From Papaver somniferum (Eukaryota; Streptophyta; Magnoliopsida; Ranunculales; Papaveraceae), in NCBI RefSeq assembly GCF_003573695.1, contig NC_039365.1:80425082-80489081 (forward strand): 64,000 bases of DNA, read 5' to 3'. Shown here piece by piece: positions 46,571 through 57,863 of the stretch. Under the pieces are notes generated by a model that saw only the letters and a program-made list of their open reading frames with translations, had not been told where the DNA came from and did not search any database. Each line of letters opens with the position of its first letter. Within the stretch, counting starts at the first letter, position 1. The position numbers and the translations under genes are program-made.

Positions 46571-49500
46571 CTCACAATTTCTTATTTTCTTATATTATTA
46601 TTTTCATCATCTCATGGAACTCCGTCGTTTGACCGAAAACCCTAATTTTTCAATATTTTCTCAAATATTGCTCAAACCATGGAAAAGCCAAAAAGTCAAA
46701 TGATCATTCGACCAACTAGGCTTCCCACGTCAAAGATTAAAATATTATTATTTTAATATTCTCAAATTATCCGTCGCCTGAGCAAAGTTCTTCTTGCTCA
46801 TTCAAGCAAAATCAAGAGTTTCAGTCAGGATCAAACTCTTTTGAAAATCCAAAACATTGCTCGAACGATCGTCAGAAAATACCAAAACTCTCAGGACTAA
46901 GACACGGACATCGTGGTGACGCGGGCATGCTTCCTTGACCGACCAAGGCCGGGCCTAAGGCTTGCAAGGAGCTGGTCCTACACATTCTCACGGTTTTGAC
47001 CTTTTGCTAGCAATTGCTCAGATTGGGTCCAAACTCTCTTCAACCGACTTGGGACTCGCTCAAACGACTGGAAGCCGGTCCCAAAACCACCAAGGGTCGG
47101 TCCCATGCCTCCTTGGTCGGTCCCTCATCTCTTCAAAGTTAGGTTTTACTGCCTAACGCTCGCTCGAGCACTATTCTAATAAATGATCAACATTAGCATT
47201 TGATCATTCTTTCACCATCCGGTCAAAGGACCCCAGAGCACGCTCACTCGAGCACTTGGGAACCACATGGTCTTCCATTATCCCATGTGGTCGGTCCCTC
47301 TTTACTCAATAGCCTATTTCCAGTAATTCATCAATTGACGAACAATTGATCTAAAAAATTAGGGTTTCGAACAAACGCTCGCTGAATCACAATTCTTAGC
47401 AGTTCAAACACTAATAATTTTATGATTTATCCAGCAATCAAAATCTAAGTTAATTACATAATATTCGGCCCTGCCAATATTTTAATAATTATTATTTGGT
47501 CACACTACCAATAATCCATCGAATGAGCAATACTTGCTCAATTGCTTGAATATTGATCCAACTATCAATATTAAGTAATTCACTGAACGAGAAATACTCG
47601 CTCAATTGCTCAAATCTTGATCCAGCTATCAATATTCGGTAATTCATCGAGTGAGCAATACTTGCTCAGACGCTCGATTCATATATTAATATTCAGTAAT
47701 TTACCGATCAATTGCTGGAGTAATATTTACTCAGACTATCACATTCATTCGACCTAGATGACGCTCGATCCATGAGTCATAGAGCATTCGACTATCATGC
47801 TCCACTAAACAAAAGTTAGACCCATCGTCTTATCAAATCAAACGACCGACTAGTCAAATCCACGTTCGTGAGACATCAATCACGTCACATGGGGGATATC
47901 CATTAGGGTTTTGGTCTGGCGGCCTACAACACATGTGTTCATCCACGATGATAAATGGGAGTAAGTCTTGCAAGCAGTTAAGGGAGTTAGCAAAGTAGTG
48001 GGTGGACAATTAACCAACCCTCTCACGTACGAGGAACTGGTGAAACTACGATTTCCCACATTCCCACTCTTTCACTCGAGCAACCGTCACAGTTACTGGA
48101 GATCAATGTGTTTACACTTTCCGTCAATATAAATAAATCTCTGATTCCATGATTGAACAAGTACGAAAAACACACAGAAAATCCACGAGGTATTGAACAG
48201 ACAATCCATCGTCTAACCAAGAATCATCGTGTGACCAACACTCTTTCAATCACTCAAACTTATTCATCATTTGCAGAAACCCACAACACACTCACATATT
48301 ACCATTGATCTCACACACTTCTCAGCTTCCCTCCTACAGATCAACCCTCTTCCCTCTTTGTGACCGAATTGAATCTGGATTGACTTGGTTTAGGCCGGAG
48401 TCCTACGGTTTGATCTCTTGAACTTAAAAGCACTCCCGTGCATTGCATCTGTTTGAGGTTAGGAAGTTTGCTCGGTTGAGGAGTCTACGATCGCTCGATC
48501 ATCTCTTCATTCCCTAAAAAACCAGCGAACCGTTTTTCTCCATCTACAGTCTCATATCATAGTAACTTTCTAGCTAACCTATACAAAGTTGACTCTAGTA
48601 AATAATCAAGCGACTCTTTTGAATGAGTTTTGATTCACTAAAATATGATAACCAAACTTGACATGCCAACGCTTGGTGGGTTCAACCGAGCAATGCTCTA
48701 ACAATCTCCTCCTTTGTCAATTTTAGTGACAAAACTCTTACATCATATGGATAAACAAATTACAAGAATTCATTATACATATGCTTGATTCCAAGTTTCA
48801 ACAGCATAATAACAAAGCTAATATCCCCCCTAAAGGTAAGATAGGTAGATTTTCAATCCGCACGTCTTTGTTATTCCCTTTGTAATTAAGATAACCACAA
48901 GTATCAATATGATATGTTACTCCCCCTTAGTCTATGCTTTATTCTTTCGTTAGATATAACATTTAATCACATTTTCCTTTCGTCAGTGATACCAAATCAC
49001 TTGTTTAATCCATATATTTCTCCCTATTTTTGTCACAAATGACAAAGGTACGAGCAAATAAAAGACAAACGGAAAGGATCTTACAAATCTTAAAAGACTT
49101 GCAACCTATAAGAGTTAAGCACAAGGGTTCCACACACCATTTTAGATTACCAATATCAAAACCGAAACTACAAAGTAATTTTGTTTTGATATGTTACCAA
49201 GGAAACAATTGCCTGAAGCAATTTTTCCTAATAGTTTAGAAAATCAAAAATTGACTAAGCACCTTAGTTCTTTTTGTTAGATCATTGCTCGGTCGAACTC
49301 GCATGCGTTGCTATCTCAAGCATGTTTGTCAATGTTAGTGATCAAAACTATAAGTCTTGATTTCTAGCCTATTTATAGATGTCTCGGACTAGGACATAGA
49401 TAGTGTAGTTGAGCTTAGATCTTTCAGCATTCATCATTTGAAGATGAAGAACTACTAAGGGGAGCTTGTGGAACTTCATCAACAAAAGGTATGTGGAGAC

Positions 49501-50009
49501 TTAAACTCATCTATCACTTGGAAAGTCTATTTCTTCTCTATTTCCTATATTGAGACATAAGTCGTGTTACGAAATAGTTTTCTATTATACACATTTGAGA
49601 TTTCGAGCTGAGTTCATCTCGCTTATACATTTCTCGAAATATATGTTGGCAAGCTTTCGCTTTAGCCATGCTCATCTTACATTCATGATGAAAGTCCGAA
49701 TAAGATCATATGAAAATTTTCGAGTTACATCTAACATGGTTTGTGTGATACAATCATTTGATGTTGCCTTGGAATGTTTCATTATGATAATTTCAATAAT
49801 TTGAAAATCGCTTTAACGAAAAATAGTTTGTGAACAACAACTATATAACGTCCTCTAAGAAAGTTTCAATGATTGAAATCAAGAGTTGATGAGATAACCA
49901 TCCTTGGATATAAGAATATAGTGTGTTCGCACATTAGTGTATAAATCCATAAACCGGGAACCAAATGTATGCATATGTGTGTGTACAAAATTGGTGAAGG
50001 GGACAAGAT

Positions 50010-50288
50010 AAGTATGCGTACCCGTACGCATACTGGTAGAAGTTTTCGAACCGAAAATAATTGCTGGGTTTAGGAATTACAAACTCCTAAACTAGTCACC
50101 TTAAGTATGCATACCCGTACACATACTGATAGGAGTTTTCGAACCGAAAATATCTGCCGAGTTTTGGACTTACAAACTCCTAAAATGGGCACCTTAAGTA
50201 TGCGTACCCGTACGCATACTGGCGAAAGTTTTCCAACTGACAATTTCTGTTGAGTTTGGAAACCTGACAAACTCAAATCCGGTTGCTT
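50010..50288 (+). repeat. Exact 93-bp tandem repeat, three units, with palindromes (A6)
   Basis: Units start with AAGTATGC at 50010, 50103 and 50196 and a partial fourth (AAGTACGCATAC) at 50289, each exactly 93 bp apart. Units 1 and 3 open with a perfect 22-bp inverted repeat (50012-50033, 50198-50219: arms GTATGCGTAC, 2-bp spacer); unit 2 has a mutated version. Because 93 is divisible by 3, a minus-strand ORF crosses it; this is not a gene. Confidence 0.93.
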
Positions 50289-50756
50289 AAGTACGCATAC
50301 TTAAGCTGGTTATTTTATTAAATCGGTCAGTTCATGAATGTATACATTTAAATCTTAAGGAATGCAATCTTTGCAAACCGTGGCTATAATGTTCATGATT
50401 GATTCAAGTGAATCAAACCGAGTTGATTTCAATTGTGTCTTCTATGCAATTGAAAAACTCTTTAACTAGTTTCATTTGAGTCATTTGAACTAGTTATGGA
50501 TAAGATGAATAAGGTTAATATGAGAGTAACCATGTGGCTAACCTCGGTTAACTATTTGATGAGCCAACATGAGTGTACACGTTTCGGTACGGTTCATAAA
50601 CCTAAAGAAGGGTACATTTCATTTGTGTGTAACAAGATAAGTTTGATCTAACGTTTGATAGATATTAGCTTGGTCGAATCAGGTTTTTCATCTAACGGTG
50701 ATTATTGAATGCTTTGTTACCAAGGTAACTTGGATTGCAAATCCTGATTTGAAAAC

Positions 50757-50764
50757 TATATAAA
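50757..50764 (+). promoter_or_regulatory. Putative LTR TATA box (A6)
   Basis: TATATAAA about 470 bp downstream of the 93-bp array, same context as A2. Confidence 0.5.
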
Positions 50765-53040
50765 GGAGAACTCTAACAACTAGGAAACTTAATCCCCACA
50801 CCTCATGTGTGATACTAGTTGTATAACTAGAGTCGATTCTCCTTTAACCTTAGGTTTCTTCTCGAGACCCCGTAGGTTAACGACTTGAAGACTTCATTGG
50901 GATTGTGAAGCCAGATAGATAATAGTTCTCTTGTAGTTGTGTGATACAATCTTGCTGTGTCTATCGTACGAGTACAATTGTAAAATTGGCTTGAGATTTA
51001 TTTCTCCGATAGGCAAGATAGAAAAGTAGTCACAAAAAAACGTCGTCTCATCGTTTGTGATTCCACAATATCTAGTTTTTCCATCATACAAATTAGATTA
51101 TTGTAAGGTAATTGATAACACTAGGCTGTTCTTCGGTAATATAAGTCCGCTTTATCAATTGTTTCCTGTTCACCTTGATTTATCAAAAGACGGAACAAAA
51201 ACTCTTGGGTATTTCTGTGGGAGACAAATTTATTCATTCCTATGGACTTTTTTGTGTGAGACAGATTTGTTTATCAAGTCTTCGACTTTGGGTCGTAGCA
51301 ACTCTTGGTTGTGGGTGAGATCAGCTAATGGAATCAAGTGCGTAGTATCCTGCTGGGATCAGAGACGTAAGGAGCGCAACTATACCTTGAATCAGTGTGA
51401 GATTGATTAGGGTTCAACTACAGTCCAGTCCGAAGTTAATTGGTAGTAGGCTAGTGTCTGTAGCGGCTTAATATAGTATGGTGTTCAAACTGGACTAGGT
51501 CCCGGGATTTTTCTACATTTGCGATTTCCTCGTTAAAAAAATTCAGGTGTTTGTGTTATTTCTTTTTCGCATTATATTTTGTTATATAATTGAAATATCA
51601 TAGGTTGTGCGTTAAGATCAATCAATTAGAATATCCAACCTTTGGTTGTTGATTTACATTGATTGACACTTGGATATTGGTATTTGGTACCATCCAAGTT
51701 ATCTCTCTGGGATTTAATCAAGACTCGCAGATTTCCATTTGCTTGAGTAAGAATTAAATCGAAAGATAGAGATATTATACTCTTTGATATACTTTACTCT
51801 AGATTGAGTCTGACTGTCTAGTTCATTCTATAGATAGTGTATTGGAGTAAGTTCTCTCAGATTGCCAAACGAATTGTTGGGTGTGGTTGTTAGACCCCCA
51901 CATTTTCACTTTTGCTAAACCAATTGTGCAAATACAATCGCTTGTTCGATAAGACCAAAATAAAGATCAGAATTAACTCTATTTTTCTCATCAGGTTCTA
52001 ATTATTCAAATAATAACTTAGACTTTTCACTTTTAAACAAGACAAGTACTAGGTTAGTTAACTAGCATTTCTTGTTAAGGAATTCGGTTAGACTTGAATA
52101 ACCGAAACCTCTCCACTTTTATAAGTCTAACTAAGATCAGAATTAACTTAGTTTCTCTTATCCGGAATCGAATTGGACTAAACAATTGACCCCGAAAACC
52201 TTTTTTTTAATCCCTAAACAATTCATATATATCAAATAAATCACTTTTCATAATTATTTACCTCAACCGGAAGCAACTGAAAAAACATAGACATTATAGT
52301 ATCGCAATTGCACCGAAATTTCGTAAGCTTAAACAATTGATACTAAACAATAAAGCAAGATAGAGTCACACACATACATCCATACACAAATAATGGAATA
52401 AACATCAATTGTACCGAAATTTTGTTATGCAAAAGCAATAAATATATGCAATAAGATCCGGATTTTCTTAAACATGAAAATGATTAACTAACAAATTCAT
52501 TATCTCAAGTTCCGCATCCTCTTCACCCCAAAAGATATGTCATTAAGCGCAAGTTCACAAAGAACTCTCCCCATTGTGTTGTCATCCTCTCGCAAGACAA
52601 AAGAACAACAACAAGAACCAACCTTTACCATAGAAAGGTTGAAAATCAGTTTTAAATAATGCAATGCAAAATTTGAAACCCCGAAACACATATGCTTTTA
52701 TGTTAAACCAAAAACGATTCAACATATTGTGACTTTTTCACATATTAGTTTCAATCAGAACCCCTTATGATCCTTTGATAAAGCCTACCAACATGGGATA
52801 GAACTCAATCCTGCTAAATCAATAAGTCACTCAAACTATAAGGGTTCTCATCATATGAGATCGAATATTAGGGTTATGAAAACCGAAATCAAACATCCCA
52901 TAACATACATCGAAATAATATAAAGCATTCAAGCACATGTTATGTAATCGAAAAACTATCACAAGAAAAATTATAAAATAAGAATTTTATTCATAAATAA
53001 TAGATAGTTTTATTCAAAATAGACCTTATACAATTATTGA

Positions 53041-53943
53041 AAGAAATCAAAAACTGATGTCTATTCTCCTGAACCAATCCTTCATCTCAATGCTAGAGGA
53101 AGGTAGATTATTACTTTCAGTCTTCAGCTTGTGAAATTATTCAAGTAGATAACCTTGTTGTTTGACCAGAATTTCTTGCAGTTGAGAAATTTTTATGAAG
53201 GATTCTGCAAGAACATGTAATTCTGTCTTTGATTGAACACAGAAGTGTGTCAATGCTTCAATACACTGATCTTTCTTCAGCATATTCTCTCTTTCCTTCT
53301 TGCTAAGACAAATTTCTTTTTGATTTTACTCTTTGATTTCTCAATATCCATAGAAGATGCAGACTTATTCTTGAAGTGATCTTTCTGATCTAGCATCTTA
53401 TCAAGAGACGACATTGGATCCAGACTTATAGTTCGGACAAGGAATGACCAAAAAAAGAGAAGGATCTTTTTATAATTTTCATGCTTCCGAAAATATAATA
53501 TTCCTATGAATACGAATATCTCAAATATTTTCAATTACTAGATTTTATTCCCATAATCTACACATAAGTTCCTTGATCTTTCTTCTTCCTCACATAATAA
53601 TTGGCACAGTGGTGAAGAAAGAATTCTAATACCGATCAGGTGGTATTAGTATGAGATTTTCTCTCATTATGGAATTTTGAACATCCAGAGTGTCCTTGAT
53701 CTAGTATCGTATGAGAATGTCTCTTTTTGTTACCTCGAACTACCGAAGTATCTTGAGATTTACTGGGGTTACATATGCAACACTTAGCAATTCTGTTTTT
53801 GAGACAATGTTTGCATCTTGTCTTACTTTTCCCTTTACCATTAGATGGTTTATAACATCGGAAGTCATATCCATTCTTAAAATGGGTTAATCACTAATGG
53901 AGGAGGAAGAAATAAAATTGACAACTAATGCAATATTAGTCGT
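53041..53943 (-). pseudogene. B4 coding remnants: Cys-rich region and coiled coil
   Basis: Minus-strand reading from about 53880 shows a Cys-rich basic piece (RCYKPSNGKGKSKTRCKHC, then IAKCCICNPSKSQD) that may be the gag C-terminal region downstream of the knuckle in B4. Further down, 53534-53277 (SSLDKMLDQKDHFKNKSASS) and the following frame to about 53050 (ISQLQEILVKQQGYLLE) read as a helical, Gln-rich protein. Its end coincides in position with the end of the B3 ORF. Several stops and frame changes are present, so nothing intact is encoded. Confidence 0.45.
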
Positions 53944-54253
53944 TGTCATAAATGTTAAGGGCAGACCTCACTTGTTAAGGGGCAACCATTTACCTTTCTT
54001 TTGTGTTTTATCCTTGGGGCTGTTTTAGCCACATGATTAGTGTATTTCTGTCCTTGTTGGCACTTGCTTCACACGTATTTCTTATTGAGTTGTAATTCGG
54101 TCCTTATAAGGACAAACCTGATGTTTTACCTAGGTATGAAAATTAGTAAATCAAAATTATCTTTCTCTCTAAATCTTATGTTCTTCTAATCCATCTATAT
54201 CCTTAGAGATTAGAGTTGCTTCCTGAGATCCAATTGTCACGTAGATCGTGACA
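53944..54253 (+). repeat. 5' LTR of D
   Basis: 310 bp from TGTCATAAATGTTAAGGG to GTAGATCGTGACA. Confidence 0.9.
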
Positions 54254-54255
54254 AA

Positions 54256-54267
54256 TGGTATCAGAGC
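54256..54267 (+). other. Primer binding site (D)
   Basis: TGGTATCAGAGC two bases after the 5' LTR. The same tRNA primer as in A and B, although the LTRs are unrelated. Confidence 0.92.
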
Positions 54268-54293
54268 ACTCGATTCCTTGTGAACGAGTGATA

Positions 54294-57200
54294 ATGATAA
54301 TCAACAGAGTTGATTTTGAAGCTGAAGTGAAGAATTCAATTGTCGAATTGAAGGTTGGATTTGAAGCTGCAGTGAAGAATTCATTTGCTGATTTAAAGGT
54401 TGTGTTGGAGGCTTTCACTACTAAGTTAAGGGATGTGGATGATTGCTTAAACAAGATGAAATCGGATGAAGATTCACTCAAACCCTTATCCGAAGATGTT
54501 GAATCGAAATCAGTGAGTGATTTTACTCTCTATTCTTCAACTCCTGTAGATTTAAATCTAGCAGATGAAGGAAATTATAAATCTACAACCAAAGCTCAAA
54601 TCTCTCATATGGATGAAGCTGTTTTTGAAGTTGAAGTTCAGAAATATCATGGTGATTCAACATTTCTAGCTTATCAAGAAGGTAAACCTTTCATTCCTGG
54701 TACTAAACTTTTGTGGAATTTCAAAGTAACAGGGCTACGACTCATGGGGTAAATGATTTCAACGCGCGTAATCTGAATTTTAATGATGAACTTCAGAAAA
54801 TTGGAGATTGGAAGTTTATCACAGTTGGTAACCTTAATAAATTTACTTCTTACTTATTAAGACCATTCAAGGTAATACCCAACTTACTTGCATCTCCAAT
54901 TACTTTTGTATGTGCTAGATTACTTAGTTTTGATTTTGTACGAGTGATATTTGATCGTGGGAGAGAGTTTGAAGATATTAGAAGGTATCCTTGTTATGTT
55001 GGAGGTAATTCTGAAATCGTTTATGAGCTTGTTCTTCAACAAGGGTGCAAATTGGATTTAAGGTTTACAAATTCAATTGTTTATGTGTTGATTAGGGGTG
55101 AAGACAGTTGTTATGCTAGGTATCTGTTTGTTAAATATTATGATAGACTCTATCTGGATGCATTCTGTTATGTGACTGTTCTTAGTTGGTTCATTTTAAT
55201 GCATAATTACAAAGCAAATGTTGATTATAAGATGATTATATTCCTTGGGTATGAATTAGAATTGTTGTTTGCAGACTTGAATGGGTCTTTAAATGTCAAG
55301 GAAGATGACAATGGTGATACTATAAGATTGTTGGATAAAATTTTGCAGCAAGTCATTATTATGTGGATTATTTCGACACTTCAAAAGACCAGGGAAAGGA
55401 AGCTCGGGAATGCACAAGATACGTTTGAGCAACTGCTGGTAAAAGATTTCAGACTACTTACATATATGAAAGTATATTGGAAGGGGTTCGAGGTGATAGA
55501 GATAGCCGCAACAAGCTGCAAGTTATTCATTCTCATAGTGTTCCGCCCTTTGGTTTTCTTACCAAATTTTGATTTAACATGGATTTTGTTCGATTCATGG
55601 AGTATGGAAAACGGTTGTGGTTATATATTGGTTTCTGTTGGATTACTTGCATACCGTAGCTCTATTGTTTGCATCAATAAGGGTTTGGATTCCAGCTATG
55701 ATGAGACTCACCTGTTACAACTTAAGAGTGGATTGTATTGAAGATGGGAACAAACAGTGAACAACATTTGTGTTCTTATTGTTGTGAGGTATTCTCGCTA
55801 GAGTTTGATTATTTCCAGCAACTGCAACTCATGCTACACTTTCCTAGGGAGTATGTGATAAAATCTGTTATTGCAAGTATTACTAATACTAGAAGAGGAA
55901 AGTCTCAGTACAAGGAAGTGAGCAAATTGCAGTACAATCTTGATACTGTAGAGGTATTAATGATATTCTTCATTTTCTATTATTATAAGGGATAACAGTG
56001 GTGGAAATGCAACACACGAGTGGCTGGATGAATTACTTAAAGAAATGATTAATACTGTAAGTTTGCAGATCAAAGAGTGGTCAACTAACAATGGGGCTAT
56101 CTTCCACATGAGAACTTTATGGGCTAAAGAAAACAATATGGAAGCATTCCTGGACCTTACAATGGGTGGTACTCTCACCACTGTAATCACTCTACATCAC
56201 AATTATCTACTTGGTATAAGCAGAGTACAAAGGAGCACTAATTTGATTGAGTATGCCCACATTATTACAAGTGTTTTATCTACCTGGGTATGGACATGAT
56301 CACTCCTCTTACCTTCGAGCACTACGTTCAGTTGGGAATCAGAAGCTGGTTTTGGTGCCAGTCATAAAAACTGCAGGTTGGAGGTAATCATGTTCATTTT
56401 AGATCCATGTATTATTGGTTCTAAAAGCTGGAATATGTCAAATTCTGTTTCAAGTTTAACATGTTACTCCCTTCTGTACAACGGCATATCTCTGAGTGCT
56501 TCATACTGTAAACCTGAAATTGAGAAGATTATTGTTGTGAGCATTTTCTGGGTTGTGGAAAGTAATATTGACAAGAATATGAAAGTGGGTGCTTGGATAT
56601 TCAACAGGATACAACCACATTTACAAGAACCTTCAGCTCGAAAGCAACACTAACTGGTAATGAAGCTCTCCACCTCTAATGGCACAGAACTACAGGGAAA
56701 GGAACAGGCTGTCAAGTTCATGCTATCAGCAAGTGCATTACTGAGATGCTCAGCATACATTGAGATATTAACTTCTAGTTCAACTAATCGTCATATCTCC
56801 AAGATTATTATACTCAAGTATGAAGAGGTAATCGCAGGTACTATCACTACTTTACATGGCCATCTAATTAACTTATTGCACATTAAAGGCTACATACTTC
56901 TTAAAAGGTCTTGGCATAAGTTGTACACCACAATAGCTACTTCTCTACAAGTCAGCACAAATCACCACTCTCATACAGCTCATTCAATGGAGTAAATGAA
57001 TACTTCCATCTCACACAATGGCCTGGTGCGATGCTTCCTTGTCATGGTTTTGTATGATTGCTACAAGGTTGAATATGAGAAGTTAACTTTGAAGCCAAAG
57101 TCCTCATCAGTTCAATTAGTTGGCATCAACATGAAAATGACTTACTGCACCAAATATGAATGTGTTTCTGTCATTAAGAAGATGAAAGTGTGTTATGCAT

Positions 57201-57448
57201 GGGTTTACAACCAGGAAGCGATTATGTCTGCAGTCTTTGTGGAATTTCTCAAATGTTTGAAAGTGTATGTACAAGTTCATTGCAAAGAAGTTAACACACA
57301 AATGCTTGTTTATACCCCGACTGATATGAGAGAAGGTCATTACGCGCTGAAAGGTGAAGCATCGATTGCTTTTGAAGAAGTACAACCAATCTTGATGCCT
57401 ATAGTTCAGATGCATGGTTTAATTTTTAGCTTGGTGTTGAAGTTGTGA
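54294..57448 (+). pseudogene. Unknown long ORF of D, about 1,050 codons, broken
   Basis: Coding continues almost without gap through four open stretches: 54294-54752, 54713-55741, 55744-55995 and 55964-57448. Neighbouring stretches overlap or nearly abut, so three frameshifts explain the breaks; the last stretch has TGA at 56297, TAA at 56651 and TAA at 56993. The start has two near-repeats of about 15 residues (FEAEVKNSIVELKVG, FEAAVKNSFADLKVV) likely to form a helix, as at some gypsy gag N-termini. The next 340 residues are rich in hydrophobic and aromatic residues (RRYPCYVGGNSEIVYELV, FTNSIVYVLIRGEDSCYARY). The last 490 codons include HEWLDELLKEMINTVSLQI and KYECVSVIKKMKVCYAW. I find no reverse transcriptase (YxDD), integrase, protease or zinc-knuckle motif. 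It could be a captured host gene, a fast-evolving gag or a new ORF; I cannot choose. ATG 54255 lies inside the primer site, so 54294 is the likelier start. Confidence 0.5.
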
Positions 57449-57553
57449 AGCTCACATTCAAGATGGGGATGCTAGTCTGCCACACCTGTGTTTCCCAAAG
57501 GTCGAGCTCTTTTCATATCCTTGAGGACAAGGATAATTTGAAGGAGTGGGATT

Positions 57554-57863
57554 TGCCATAAATGTTAAGGGAAGACCTCACTTGTTAAGGGGAAACCATT
57601 TACCTTCTTTTGTGTTTTATCGTTGGGGCTGTTTTAGCCATAGGATTAGTGTATTTCTATCCTTGTTGTCACGTGCTTCGTATGTATTGCTTGTTGAGTT
57701 GTAATTCGATCCTTATAAGTACAAACCTGATGTTTTAGCTAGGTATGAAAATTAGTAAATCAAAATTATCTTTCTCTCTAAATCTTATGTTCTTACTAAT
57801 CCATATCTATCCTTAGAGATTAGAGTTGTTTCCTGAGATCCAATTGTCATGTAGATCGTGAGA
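57554..57863 (+). repeat. 3' LTR of D
   Basis: 310 bp from TGCCATAAATGTTAAGGG to GTAGATCGTGAGA; the terminal CA has mutated to GA. The purine tract lies at 57540-57551. Confidence 0.88.

Larger units (their letters stand above)
45284..48553 (+). mobile_element. Solo LTR C1 (45289-48548) with GTCTC target duplications
   Basis: A 3260-bp block from TGTTGATGGTGG to TTCTCCATCTACA is flanked by GTCTC on both sides (45284-45288 and 48549-48553) inside the B4 LTR. TG...CA ends, a perfect 5-bp duplication and no internal region identify a solo LTR. A reversed relative, C2, starts at 61897. It is more GC-rich than its surroundings and holds several tandem arrays. The superfamily cannot be told without an internal region. 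ORFs in it (for example 46962-47156) are incidental. Confidence 0.88.
42604..48703 (-). repeat. 3' LTR of B4, split by C1
   Basis: On the plus strand it starts TGAAAAGACGAGGGTACCC and ends GAGCAATGCTCTAACA; without C1 and one target copy it is about 2.83 kb, like the intact B3 LTR. It keeps the reverse GATCGGTT minisatellite (44490-44760). Confidence 0.9.
49270..51913 (+). mobile_element. Solo LTR A6 (49275-51908) with CTTTT target duplications
   Basis: The 2634-bp LTR from TGTTAGATCATTGCTCGG to CCCCCACATTTTCA has CTTTT on both sides (49270-49274, 51909-51913). The B4 sequence is continuous across the site when the LTR and one CTTTT are removed. It is a complete A LTR that has lost its internal region by LTR-LTR recombination. 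Confidence 0.93.
48704..53040 (-). other. 3' noncoding internal region of B4 (split by A6)
   Basis: It begins with the reversed polypurine tract (ATCTCCTCC) next to the 3' LTR; further reversed tracts at about 48826, 48924 and 49019 are partly mutated. It matches B3 29161-31000 in order. Solo LTR A6 separates 48704-49274 from 51914-53040. No gene is supported; the ORF at 52691-52500 on the minus strand has no features. Confidence 0.68.
53944..57863 (+). mobile_element. LTR element D, 3.9 kb, with unknown coding cargo
   Basis: Two 310-bp direct repeats (53944-54253 and 57554-57863), a Met-tRNA primer site right after the first, and a purine-rich GAAGGAGTGGGA right before the second define a small LTR element on the plus strand, inserted in the B4 gag. 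By eye I count about 24 differences between the LTRs (about 92% identity). The pentamers at its ends, GTCGT and GCTGT, match only in part. The internal 3.3 kb has no gag or pol motif that I recognise. Confidence 0.87.

Noticed and set aside
50070..50276. Minus-strand ORF with repeated CVRVRILKV peptides
   Set aside because: The repeat period of 93 bp is divisible by three, so the frame stays open by chance; it is LTR sequence.
53944..54253. Considered a MITE or terminal inverted repeat element
   Set aside because: The matching copy at 57554 is in direct orientation with a primer site and purine tract, so it is an LTR.
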